From assembly GCA_945859605.1 (NCBI GenBank), contig OX243816.1, positions 26,979,924 to 27,043,923 on the forward strand: DNA of 64,000 bases. Direction: 5' to 3'. Source of the DNA: Lumbricus rubellus. Taxonomy: Eukaryota; Annelida; Clitellata; Crassiclitellata; Lumbricidae. The notes below the pieces were generated by a model. It ran no database searches. It was not told the DNA's origin and worked only from the letters and a program-made list of their open reading frames with translations. The translations under genes were made by a program, and so were the position numbers. Below, piece after piece: positions 32,931 through 54,994 of this stretch. Position 1 is the stretch's first letter; the number at the start of each line of letters is the position of its first letter.

Positions 32931-33549
32931 GCTTATAGTCCGGTCAATTAAGTCTTGAACCCGAAGATTTACTATGGCAGTCAAATTTTTGCACAAAAAG
33001 TTTTGAAATGGACTAAAAAATATGTGGTAGAAATGCTAACAAAATGCGATATGGGGAAATAATTTAAAAAATTAATTTAGTTTTGACCAGACGACCAACA
33101 GCACCAACAGATAGGCCTAACGAGTTATTTTACATATCAAGGACTGGCGGAAATACGATTTATCTGCTGGAAACACAGTGAAATTACCGGTTTAAAAAAA
33201 TTAGATATCGAATAATATATTTATTAGCTGAACTATGGAGACCAAAAAATAAAATTTTATGCAATAACTTTGCAGCGTGTGATCAATAACTACCCCGCAC
33301 TTAAGGCCACGCTCATAAGCATAGGCGATGACTAAGCGAAACGCTATACGCACAGTCATAATTTTCATCTCAATAATTAACGATTTAAACATATTTCCCA
33401 TGTTGGAATTTCTTAGCCTTTTTACTGTAGTTTAGTAGGGTATTTACGTACAATATTCTGCCAAAAACGGTCTGCCATAGTAAATCTTCGGGTTCATGAT
33501 GAATTTCCCGTATTTTTGACTGGCCTATTATGTACTGAATACATTACAG

Positions 33550-42610
<9,061 letters not shown>

Positions 42611-44759
42611 ACATGAACAGAGAAAACTATGTATCTATCATGTCTTTGACAATACTTTTGGCGAGTTGGAGCCATAATTAATCAACGTGGAAAAGTAAAA
42701 TTTTACATGTATAGAATTGAGTGTGCATTCACTGATTCAGCATACTTTAAGTCTTGAAGATATAATCCTGGCAATTAACATGTTGATATATTGTTAGTAC
42801 TTGCATAAGAAACTAACTGGGGTAAACATTCATTCAAAGATAAGTACCTGAACATATCTAGATCATACTGAAGTTCTAAATTCATATGTACATAGATGTT
42901 ACATTACAACTGATGGTGCTGACATGTTTCAACATACTGCACGTCTTGAAAAATAACTGAATCAAAACTGTTGAAGTAGGTAGGGGTGTTTTACACAATT
43001 AAATATTTCTGCAAAGCGCCAAACAATTGCACTTCAGATCCTACAACCTTTTTTACCTCCTACTTGCTTTTTCACTCATCAATGTACTACAAACTCAGAC
43101 ATTCTGATTTTCACTGAAAATTAGCTGCCTTAATACAGTTCTCAATTTTCTATAAAACCAAACGTGAAACAAAAGTCGTATTACACAAGATGCAAACAAA
43201 TTGTTCAACACACTAAATTTCAATTCTTAAGTACATTCTTAAATTCAACATTTGTTAATTAAAAAAATTCTTGGTTTTCTAGCATCATAGAGCTACTATT
43301 CAGTTGCACGTTTCTGTCATTTAAGATTTATCAAAAATTCAGCACGAAAATCTTTGGTAAATTTTAAATGACAGAGTTTGTCCATAGAAGACTATTGGGA
43401 AAAACATGAACTTTGGAAACCCATTCTACATTGGCATTTACCCTACCACACCCCTCTGCAGATGCCTACACTCCAACAGAGCCAAGGTTGGGCTGTTCAT
43501 TTTGCAGGCTATGGTACATCCAACATAGACCCAGCATAGTACATACAGCCTGAACATACCTATGTTGGTATTGAAGGCTCATGATGCTCACCTGGAGAAG
43601 CTTGCTTGTACGTGTGCATAGGGAGTTCCACAAAATGTACGAATTGCAACGGACAGGGGTCGAAAATATGATTTTGTGTACATAATATTTCGATGGGCCT
43701 TAAATTGTTCGTAGTCTGCATTGGGCGCAACTGTCCACGATTTTGCAACAACTTTCTACTTCCATCTGCTGTTGACTAACGGTTTTAGAAGGTACATCCT
43801 TGGATAGAGTAGGAGGTACATGCCTGAATTGATTAGAAAATACATCCCTGGATAAATCAGCGAGCATTAAATCAACCAAGGGTTTATTCTGTTTTGTAGG
43901 TTTGCCATTTTTTTAGATACAAGAAGGGTAAATTATATATATTTTAATTAGTTCAGCGCCTGTGGGTGTCACTAATAACCTGATTGTCTCTAATAATGTT
44001 TATGGGTGAAGATTTACATCACTCTCCATCAATCAGTTGAAAACCATTCCGAAACTTAACGTCACTAAGTTTCTATTAACGCTATTGTTACATCGTATGA
44101 TTTTCACTACTATCACAATAATGTTCTCAGGCTGAAATGTTAGATGGCCCATGTCTATTATGGTTTGCTCTAGAAGGATTGCATGACTAGCTCACCTCTT
44201 AATCACATAGCTGTGATTTCTGCTGGTAAACACTTTACAAAATAATAATAGTCATATGCATTGGACTAATCTTACTTCATGAATACAAGCATAATCTACC
44301 ATTATAACCTCACATTTTAGTGACATAATATTGCAAATGGGGTCAAAGTTTATCACAAGAATTCACTCTTCTAAATGTGTGATATTGATGTATAACTCTA
44401 ACAGAAAAAAATTGTCACAAGGACAATCTTGAGGCAAATTCGAAAATTATGATATAAATCGAAGATGACTGAGTCGATGCTTGTATTAAACTGGCCAGAT
44501 TAAGGACAATTCAGAGAACACAGGAATACAACATAAAATAACCTTGTCCATAGTTTTGTGCATGCATGGGACCCCAAATTTTCCCTGAGACAGGATTTAG
44601 TATAATCTTCTATACCAACAGTAAATGCAATTTTTTAAGTCCCCTAAAGGTAGACGTCCACTTTGCTGCCCAACCGAAAACGACTTTTTTTTAGCTATAT
44701 ACCCGATGCATCACAGGCCAGATGGCAACAATGTTGACTCTACCATCACTGCGTTTTTA
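42611..44759. other. Convergent YARS2/STUB1 intergenic region
   Basis: Must contain the 3' UTRs of both genes. An AATAAA overlaps the YARS2 stop (42606-42611). No extra exon or clear transposon was seen. Confidence 0.5.
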
Positions 44760-47700
44760 CTAGTAGTCCTCAGCCCAGGGATTTTCCAACAAAAAGTTAT
44801 CTATCACTTCCTTTAGCGCCAGATTTGGTATTAACTGATCACGAGTCAGGTCCTTTCTTGTAACAGGATCGAAATGACCAAGTCTCTGAAACAAATAACA
44901 GCATAAACAGTATTATTAAACACGTAAAGTAAATCAGTAGAGATAAGTGAAGTTATGTAAATTTGAAATATTAAACAGACATACATGACAGAACAATAAT
45001 CTCCTCAGAAAACTAATGTAAAATAATGTAATGCAGAGTAATTGTAAAATTACTGCACAAAGATGAAGTGTATTGTCGAGACATCACCTTGTGAAAGCTG
45101 TCAGAAGGCATAATAACCAAACTGATTGTGAATGAAATAACTTTAATATAGTGATATCTTGTGAGAAGATTTTACACAAAAATTCAACTTGTTCTAAAGG
45201 TTTCTAAAAGGAAAAGTGTATGGTGATAAAACTACACATAAATTCAGGACAAGAAGCACATTCAATTGATCCTGTATATAATCAGAAGAGGAGAAATACT
45301 TAAAAGAACAGTTCATCAAAACAACAAAAAGACAATAAACTGACAACAGCTATGGCTGCAATGTACAAGTCAAACCACCCATGCCGCTATCTATAAGAGT
45401 GGAAACCTATCAACAATGGATAGAACAATATATAGATATATATATATAACCTGCAAATGTTCTTCAATGTCACGACGTTCGTATGTGATTCCACTTGGAG
45501 TGACGACAGGATCTCGCATTATTCCAAAGTTAATGCGACAACACAAAACATCTGGTACTTCCCGCTTCTAAGGTGGAAAACCAAACCAAGATTATTGTCT
45601 CTTGCTTTTGCAAACCAACCAAAAGCTCACCAACTTTGTCATTTAATGGGATTATTTAATGCTACAGTATTGGTTTAATATATTGTTAAGCCAGTAGAGT
45701 CCAAGGTTTTAGCAGATATTAAACTAGGGTTCATATATTATTACTCTCCGAGTACATGAATAATGTTCTACTGGGTACTTCTCCTGCAGTGAATTGTTTA
45801 CATAGTTTTGGCACTGGTGTGGTCCTGCCTCCTTGCTTTGCACCCTACCTCTCTCAGGAGTTTAGGACTGGCCATTCGCCCTCAAATGCTGACGTCAAGA
45901 ACATGAAGAATCTTTAAAGATGCTAACATTTTAGATCTTGTTGCTTCAGGGACTGCTCTTCTTTTCTCTTCCAATGTATATTGTATATTTCAGAATTACC
46001 AATTAATGCATGTTTGATGAAACTACCTTTCAAAGATTTTTAAGAAAAAGTTCTGCCATTACTTGCCTGCCTTCGTTCATCCACTTCGGCAAATACATCA
46101 TTCACTTGCTTTAGTTTTGTGTTCTGAAACATCACCAAAAAAGCTCAAGGCACAACTAACAAAAACTGTATAACAACCATGGACACAGATTACAAATACT
46201 ATAGACAATATTGTAATTAAGACAATTTGTATAACATCGTCGGTAGCAAGCTACTTCTAGGATGCTTTACACACAATACTATTGTCAAAGTTCAGCATAA
46301 AAGCAAACAGCTCGGTTAGATTATTGGCTAAAATGTATCACTGTCAAAGGGTACTAACAAAGACTGCTGATCACAAAACTCCACATAATTTACAACTAGC
46401 AGAAACCATCAAGATTCAATGTACTAAAAAGAAAAGTTCATTAGCACTACAGGTTTGTGCAACTGAAAGCAATTGTACATACATTACAACACACAAGCAA
46501 AGCAAGTTACTTTACCTTACCATCTGCACATAGTAATTTAAATGAGCTTATCTAGAAGTTACCAGTCACACCAAATGACATGCATGATAAAAAATGTTAT
46601 CTATACAGCACATGTAGCAGATGAAAAAGCTACAATGCGATCAAATTATGCAAATGAAAAAGGAGAGACTTTCAAAATTGCTTGTTAAGTTGTTAACTAT
46701 TCCAAGGCTACCAGCCAATAGCAAACATGACAAGTTATCAGTGAGACAAGCCTGCTGTGTACTTAACTTAAATTGTGATTGTCAGTCTAACCATAACAAC
46801 TACAGTTTTTAAGACAAGAAATATTCAAATAACTCAGATTTTACTCACAAAATTCTCTTCTATAGCTTCAATTTCATCTGCACAGTCTCCTTTCAATCGT
46901 TTCAGGGCGTCGATTTGTCTAGAATTTCAAATAAACTTGTTTTTTGCTACCAACCAACAAATTCACACATCCTGGGCAATCAGCTACCTGCTGACACTTA
47001 GTAATTATCAAACCAGTAAAACAATTGTCTGCAACGACTGTCCTCAAAGTCAAAACATAGCATGATGGTCACAATCAAGTATCTGATGGACAATCTTTGG
47101 ATGTGGCCTGAAATGAAAACATCGCAATGTTTTCCATGTTTTGATTTCAAAATCTTGATCCTGCTATGCACATATTTTAGGCCATTGACTGCAACTAGAC
47201 ATATCCGCTTGTGTATCCACAGCTTAGTTAACCATAGCTCAAGATTACACAATATTAGTAATTAACCTTGAGCTACGAGTAACTGAGATACCAGAAACTA
47301 TACCCAGTCGACAACTTGACTCAGTCTAATTCCTCAAGTACTACCGTATTACCATGTACGAAAAAATGTTATGCACACACTTTCATGTTGCAGAATTATT
47401 TTTTTCGAAGGCATAATGCATGCCTTCGAAAAAAATAATTCTGCAACATGAAAGTGTGTGCATAACATTTTTTCGTACATGGTAATACGGTAGTACTTGA
47501 GGAATTAGACTGAGTCAAGTTGTCGACTGGGTATAGTTTCTGGTATCTCAGTTACTCGTAGCTCAAGGTTAATTACTAATATTGTGTAATCTTGAGCTAT
47601 GGTTAACACAGTAGTTGTTGGTGTCAATGGTGCCAAATTTTCCAAGTTGTTTCTCATAATCTGGCTCAACATGAAACATATATTCTGATGATGCTGAGCA

Positions 47701-50568
47701 AAATAAAGTGGACAATACTGGACATGCTCATATACAGGAAGGCTAAAGCCCATATACTCTGCAGTGTGAGTGCTTAAACCATTCGACTACCACATCTCAG
47801 CAATGGGTCCCAGCATGCATATGTACATGTACATAGTAGGACTTGAGTGACAGCATGTGCATCATTAAGGTTGGCAAGAAGTTTGAAGAGCTCTGTGAAA
47901 TGTAGCATCAGAAGAGGCCAACCTGTCTTTCTCTGCAAGCAGCAATGTGTTGAGCTCTGTCTGCAGTTCAATTTCCTGCTGTACTCGTTTCTCCTCAGCA
48001 ACTAACCACTTCTTTTTCTTTGCTAATCTCAGAACTCCTGTGATGTCATCACCGAAATTCTGCTTTTGCTCTTTAGCCATTTCATAAGCTGTCATCAGTA
48101 AACAAATATTTGACAGAATCACTACAATGGTCTTAAAGCTCTCATTAGATATTTCCTTAACCTTTGTAAAGTATTTAGAAAAACAGCATTGGCTCAAAAT
48201 AATTTATCAAATGTGTCTGTTAATATTCTTAACCATTTACTACAAACTGATTGTCAATTCAAACTCAAAGATGTTTGTGACATATTTAACTAAAACCAAA
48301 ATGACCACTGCAAAGGAGCAAGCTAAATGCTGCAAATAATCACTCAAACTAAACACTAAAAATCCTATTAGTAAACATGGAACTATTCTGTTCACCTCAA
48401 AAATACTATACACGAAGAAGAACAGATATAAGGAACAATTGATGAACTCTCCAGAAATGGACCCTTTTATGCATGCATACTTCTAAGCGAGTACATGTAT
48501 ATTTGTATTCAACAGAAATGCACTATCCAAGAAAATGAAAACTTTGTTCTGAGCTCTACAACCACACCTAAAACGAAATTAAACATTTATAAAGATGTAA
48601 TGTCAGCGCTCTAGTTTTAATCTAAGAAGTAAAACAAATAGATCAATAATATGTACCTTTAAGTAGACTTGCAATGGCTTCATCATAGAGTTGAAGTTCT
48701 AGTAAGGCCTGTCCAAGAAAGAAATGTCCTTTAATAAGATTTGGATTTGTTTCTAGAGCTCGCTGGCAGTCTTGACTGGCGAGGTCCCATTGTTTGAGCT
48801 TCAGGTAACACAACGCACGATTCGTGTAGTATGTTGCAATGCCCGGATTGTGAATCTTCCAAAAAAATTTCAATAATGCAAACCAGAATAAAGAAAAGAA
48901 TTAGGCAATGATTAGAGACATATAAAAAAAACTAAAAGGAAAATAATGGACTGAATAGAAAGAAAAAGGAATAGGAGAGGAAAGGGAAGGCAAAGTCACA
49001 GAGAAAACTGATGATGAGGAGCATGAAGACAAAGAGGAAAATGCCAATGATGAAGACTGTTGACTGAGTAGCCACAAAGTTTATTATTCATGCTTTTCGA
49101 AAAAAAATAATGCTTTAGTAAACTTAACAACTGAATAGAATCATAGTTATTATATATGCAAATACAATATCGCTCATTCGTACAAAACCCGCACCTTTGT
49201 AATTTCAATTTGCTTCTTTTAATTCTCCCATAATGTTTAAATATAGTTCATGAGCCCATGACTGCTCTATCCAGGGACCTGGAATTTCCATCGCCAGCTT
49301 GCCTATGTTTATCTGAACCTGTTGCTGCTGATTCGACATATGCTCATATGTTTCTGATGCTGGGGATTCCGAAGTACACCCATATGTATCTAAATCTGGG
49401 CAAAACTCCGAACGGCGGTCCCAAATTATAAAATTAAAGAAATCGTTAGGCTATCTTCTGAGAAGGCTTTAAACATGATGTGCGGTGAAATAGAAGGTTG
49501 ATTGATGAAAACCGTTTGACTGATAGACGCTTGATAAAAGAAAGCTGGATAAACGGCATTCCAGCTGAAATGGAAGCTGGATGCATGCTGAAATGCATCC
49601 CTGAAATCAACAATCCAGTTTCCATTTCTCAAGTTTAATTTTCGTCAATCCAGTTTCTATATAACCTATAATGACCCTTCATCCGGCATCCATTTTGCAA
49701 GCGTTTTAATTAATCCATCTTTCATTTAACTTATTATGTTCACCATCCAGGTTCTATTTCTCAACCGTTCAATTCATCAATCCAGCTTCTATTTCAGATA
49801 TAAAAATACCTTAATAAAGCTTATATTTCACTTGCGTTTTTTCATCAGTCCACCTTCATTTCACCTGTAGGCCTAAAAGGTCTTCATCCAATTTTCATTT
49901 CTCAAGTGCTTTTTCATTATTTCGGCTTCTATTTCGGTGGACCAGCTGGTCGTTTTATAAGTGTGGAGTGCAGAAGAAACCGCTTCTATGTGCCCATCCA
50001 ATACACCGCACTATTACGACACGTCATGTTGATTTACTTAATGTTATAATTTGGGACCGCCGTTCGGAGTTTTGCCTAAATCTGCTGCTGGCAATTCCGC
50101 CCTGCAAATCCCGAAACACAGCAAACAGTGCTTAAAGTGTAGAAAAGGAAATGCCTGGACGCTCATCACTTCTCCACGGTCTATTGTCTAAACAAGTGGC
50201 AGGACGACGTTGACATTTGAAAATAAGTGCCTGGACGCCGTCCATGACCGTCCAGCCACACTTTAAGCACTGACAGCAAATATGAATTTAAATTTGTATC
50301 AGAATCTATGGCTAGATTTGTAAATGTTTCTCAAGCACTGGCAGAATTTCTGGCATCACCAGACATACGATTTACTCTCAATAGGCCTAATTTTAACTTC
50401 TAGATGACACAAGATACCATTGGTCATCTAGACAAAAAGCATACCTACTAATAAATCACAATTGACACTAACAATTGCTTTTGTATAGCAGGCGATGGCC
50501 TCTTGGAATTTTCGGGACGTGAAAAAAGTGTTTCCCTGGTTTTTCAAGTCGTTGGCCGTGACACTCAT
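44760..50568 (-). CDS. STUB1: CHIP co-chaperone / U-box E3 ligase, complete
   Basis: Links Hsp70/Hsp90 to ubiquitination of misfolded clients in the cytosol. Minus-strand exons: 50568-50473, 48855-48657, 48088-47923, 46918-46849, 46123-46067, 45567-45451, 44885-44760 (TAG). They total 831 nt, 276 residues (human CHIP 303). The TPR domain is in exons 1-3 ([51 protein letters not shown]), followed by the charged [18 protein letters not shown] helix and a coiled coil. The U-box is in exons 6-7 ([41 protein letters not shown]). It ends ENPWAEDY, close to the human terminus. Intron 5 has a GC donor (CAG|GCAAGT). An in-frame ATG at 50601 would add 11 residues (MGLTGNDKCEK); I chose 50568 for its better context. 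Confidence 0.96.
46065..46066 (-). other. STUB1: GC-AG splice donor in STUB1
   Basis: The exon ends CAG at 46067 and the intron begins GCAAGT. Phase 0 on both sides requires this donor; the nearby GT (CAA|GTAATG) would break the frame. GC donors are a known minor class with otherwise strong consensus, as here. Confidence 0.8.
47227..47607. repeat. Perfect 381-bp palindrome in STUB1 intron 3
   Basis: 188-bp arms, identical as far as I could compare base by base, around a 5-nt centre (AATGC at 47415-47419). The outermost bases are GTTAACCATAGCTCAAG and its complement. No target duplication was seen. Confidence 0.93.
49399..50076. mobile_element. MITE with GGCAAAACTCCGAACGG ends
   Basis: 678 bp in STUB1 intron 1. 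About 33 bp of perfect inverted repeat starting GGCAAAACTCCGAACGGCGG, and a perfect 8-bp target duplication TAAATCTG (49391-49398 and 50077-50084). The interior is diverged repeats of a roughly 60-bp unit containing ATCCAGCTTCTATTTC. Confidence 0.92.
50126..50272. mobile_element. 147-bp hAT-like MITE
   Basis: Ends CAGTGCTTAAAGTGT and ACACTTTAAGCACTG, perfect 8-bp target duplication ACAGCAAA (50118-50125 and 50273-50280). Also in STUB1 intron 1, 50 bp from the previous element. Confidence 0.93.
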
Positions 50569-50639
50569 TTTCTCACACTTATCGTTGCCGGTCAAACCCA
50601 TAAAAGCTGCGACAATGCTAAACGCATAATAACGCAAAG

Positions 50640-51699
50640 AAAGTTTTAAAGCTGTCGTTTCCTTGTTTCCGTGTTTTAATCACACAATCTTAGCTGGCTT
50701 TCGCGAGGAAACCAAACGCCATCGATGATTTCCTGCATAGAATCAAAATAATGTATTTATATTAAATCTACGATGATGCAGATTGACATTTAGTAAGTAT
50801 GTATGCGGTTGCATAACATGGAGCGGTGCGTGCTCAATCAATCAATCAATTTTCGTTTAATCAAAACTTCAGGCTGGCAGAACGCAGCATGTTACATACA
50901 ACTATTATTACAAAGGTTTTATATATAATTTCAGTTTATATAAGCAAACATAAATAAATTTTTTGTATTGAGTTAATATTAATTGATCTAGGTTTGCTAG
51001 GTTAAAAAATGTGTTTGAATAGTACTGCTGACTGTGCTCAACCGTGCTGCTGTCGCTTCGATGTTTCTAGAATGATGAAGACGGTCTTATATTCAGTTAA
51101 ATTCATAAGCTTTATTGATAAAAGTAACCTGTCCTTGTCTACTGATAATTTCCTCCTCGTTTTCAAACATTCGTTATTAATATATTATATATAACAATAA
51201 TAATAATATAATAAATAATAATATAATAAATAAAAAATAATAATAGTGTTATTGTCATTCTTTAACAATAATATTTATCATGTGATAATTATAAATAAGT
51301 CATCTGTACCTTAAGACTTATGTCCAAACTATCTCTCAACTCCAAATTACTAAATGCTTTCAAGACGATTTGACAGAAACCACTCTCCTCTAAATTCAAT
51401 CCTAATGCATGTAGACCCGTCTCTTTCCATTGACTTCCATGAAACCCCAAAAGTTTTACCCCAATCATGTCATCTTACATGTGGTCACAGTATGAATTAC
51501 AAACCCATAGACACTGCAACAATGCTAAGCGCATAATAATGCAAAAGAGTTTTTGTGTTATTTATACCGTGGTTTGGTGTGGTGTTCTTCGACCTCTTGT
51601 TCATCCTTTTCCCTCTCCATATCTTAGAAACATTCTTTTATCGTTGAGTGTCATCACGGCCCTGATGATATATTTTATCCTCGATTATAGGAACAAGAT
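50640..51699. other. Upstream of STUB1
   Basis: Presumed STUB1 5' UTR and promoter, without a recognisable TATA box. 51499-51553 is a diverged duplicate of 50594-50648 (shared CAAACCCATA, ACAATGCTAA, GCATAATAA). An ATAATAA-rich tract lies at 51190-51246. Confidence 0.4.
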
Positions 51700-51840
51700 A
51701 TATTCATTCACTATGGATTTATATAGCGTCCCTTATAGAAAACTACTCAGAGCGGCTCCCAGCCCAGCCACGGTGAACGAAAAAGACTTGAGAGATTTAT
51801 GAAACAAAGTTTGACTGGTCAGATGTAGTAAATGAAGCTT
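51700..51840 (-). mobile_element. LINE/SINE 3' end, second copy
   Basis: Shares ACTACTCAGAG, GCTCC, CCCAGCCACGG and CAGATGTAGTAA-type blocks with 24000-24190, and the ATTTATATAGCG end on the plus strand. Confidence 0.65.
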
Positions 51841-54150
51841 TGAGGGAATGCATATGCATGTCGAATTCACGGTCCTGTATGGAGTACACTAAGGACTTGG
51901 GTGTACACTGTACACAGTATGTCTAGATTTGTACAACACACTAAGAATATCAGTGTTAGGGCATCTATAGGTCCAATGTGGCTACACACACGCACACACA
52001 CACACACATTGATTAAGGTAACCTAGGTTGTCCAATGGCCAATTTTAGCAATGTGCTATGGTTATATTTTATTATTAGCTGAGACTACAAACATATAATA
52101 ATTGGTATAATTATCTTTTTGTCCAGTATATATTAAAGTTCGTAGAAGAGTAAGCATTAAACTTCTAGCGTTCTACAATAAAGATTTAATTAAGATGTAA
52201 AAACACTGAAATAACACATCATGAAAACTCTGCAACTATCTCAATGATGCAATGCTAGCTAAGATAATTAAGATAATTATGAGCATATTACAGAAGTACT
52301 ACAGCAATTGAAAGTGAAACTAAATGTAGCACAAGAGCACGACGATCAGCATGTCATTATCTTGACAACAGTGGTATTGTAAGAAACATGGCTGACACAA
52401 ATCGAATATATAGTATCGATGCACAAGGTCTTACTCTGTTCATAATAAAGATCGCTTAACATGCAGTCGACGTGTCCTCCTTGATTTAAAAGAGTGACCA
52501 CCTGACTAAAAGTTGTTCTAAATTGTCTGGATATTCTTCAACTGGACTCTTACAGTATGTATGTAACCTAACCTTTTGTCTGTGTGCTTACGATGACCAT
52601 TAGAAAACCAGAATTAGAAATGCGCAAAGATGAAGTTGATGATAACATTTAAAACAATGCAGTGAGAAGCATCTGAATTAAGGCGAAACCAATACAATAA
52701 TTAGTATTAATACTGCAAATAGAAAGCTCTCAAAATTGACAATTAAAGATTGATCATTACCAAACTGAATCAAAAACTAACATCAGCATTCAGTTCAACT
52801 TTTTAAAATTTATTTATGAAGATGAAGATGAATAGTCGACCAAACCTCAGGTTCATGGTATACACAACTAAGCACACATCAATGCACAATATTGCTTTGG
52901 CAATAGCTAAAAAGTCAATGCAAAGAGAAACTTGTAAAATGTGATTACAAAGTTTTAAGAAAAACCAGCTGTACATGTGATTAATCATTAACATTTGTCA
53001 GCTGTACTGATATTGGAAACTGTTCATAATAAAGTTTATTTACAATCACTTCTAAAAATTAGAAACTGAGAATGCTTGCTAGCACGGCCAGCCTCAGGGC
53101 CTCTGCCCAAATGGCACCATAAGCAAAACTGAATGTTAAGCCCTCTGTTCCCCACTCAATTTTTTCACCCCACTTCACAATCCAACGATGAACCAGCCAA
53201 AGCATTTGCACTCAACTGAGTTACTTGTCATTAATTTTACTAGCACATTCAAGTCTGGATAATATCAAATTTATGTGAAATGTTAAAAAAAACGTGAAAA
53301 GATAAGTGTTAAACAGTTCTTGTTAAAATGGCACCCCCTAGATAGTGGCACCCAGGCAACTGCCTGCTTTGCCTATGCATAATAGTAATGTTGAGCAGTT
53401 GTAATGTTTAGTGGTTATAAGGTACTTAGATAATAAGCTTAACTGATAAAGTCTTCATCGGATCTGAACGCTGTTGTCTTTTCGCCAAAAAGTCTTTTAA
53501 AAAAATAGTGTACATAAAACTTGAGTCTAGGTTCTCTGAACAAAAAGTCTTTCCAAATACAAAATTCATGAATTCACAGTACCCAAAGCAACTTTGGCCT
53601 TGACCACTGCATCAAGTAACGGTATATAAGAAATTATATAGCACCTGGTAACTAGATGGAGTAAAATGTCAGTCAACTAAACTATTCTTGGCACATCTTA
53701 ATTAACTGCAGGAGCATAAGTTCTGGTGATTAAACTTTCCTTCTACAGAAGACTTCTTTCTGATCAGGATACATGGGCGGCATTTATCAGGAGCAAAACG
53801 ATTGCTATGCAGAAACTCTAAATAAGATTTAGACAAACTAGGCAGCATTTGAACTTAATATAAGAAGCCCATGAGCTATTGCAGCACGAACTCAGTGTCC
53901 AATTACACATCCAGTCTGTTCGTAATTCACAACAAAAGAGATGTTACGAAAACTCAAAATGATAGTCGAGTACATAACAAGCCGTTAATGGAGTTCTCTC
54001 TCCAATCTTCAAACCATTTGATTTAAAATCAATGTTTGAATAATGTTAGACATATCTTAAAACGTTAAAGCATCCGACAGTAACATCTGCAGAAGTCAAG
54101 ACATCATGGCAAATCATGAAAAAATAAGAAGCACATTTCAAGGCAGTGTC
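51841..54150. other. Non-coding; perhaps 3' UTR or flank of the MICAL-like gene
   Basis: (CA)n at 51986-52009. No exon supported. Confidence 0.4.
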
Positions 54151-54994
54151 TCAAGGCTTTGTTGACGGTTTTCCTTCTTCAACTTGACTTCCTCATTTTA
54201 AACCTACAGAATAATTGTATCACAGCTATGTTAAGCTCATCATAATGCATTTACTAATGCATATTTTTCAGGTTAGTAACAATATTAAGCATTTATTTTA
54301 AATTATTCTACTAAACAAACTACAATTACAAGTGCCAGTAAAGAACATAGGTAATAGAGTTCACACTAGAAGCTGGTTAATTAAATTTTCATCTGATGAG
54401 CAATTACATCATTTTATCATGCATTTTGACTGGTGGAGATCTTTAATTTGTGATCACAAAATACTTTTAAAAAGTAGTGGCATTCTGTATTTGGCTGTTG
54501 TCATTGTGGCATATCATGTCCTTAATCCATAATTTCTTCTCCTTTTTCTTCCTTTTCCCCCCTTTCTTCCTCCTCCATCTCTTCTTAATGATTATTACAA
54601 TTCTCATAATTCTTATAATGATAATAATATAATTTAATAGTCATCACCATAAGCAAGCTCTCCTGTATAATTACTCTTCCTAGAGTGACCATTACCAATC
54701 AACCTGTGCACATCAGCTCAAAGTTTAAAATCCGGAACCTGGACTTGTCTTCTGGGTCCAGGTGTGCCTCGGCTTTCTACCTAACAGTTCAGTCCCGTTG
54801 AGTCCCATAGTGGAAAAAGTAATTGGTGGCAATGCCTGTGCAGTGTTATTGTTGACATTACAGCATAAATGTCTAATATCACAACTCTTCTATATAATCG
54901 GATCATGCATAACACAAACAATTTCTGAATCATTAGCCGCAGTAATTTCCTAATCTGCTTCAGGACTTTTAGACTTTGAGAGTTCGATACTTAC

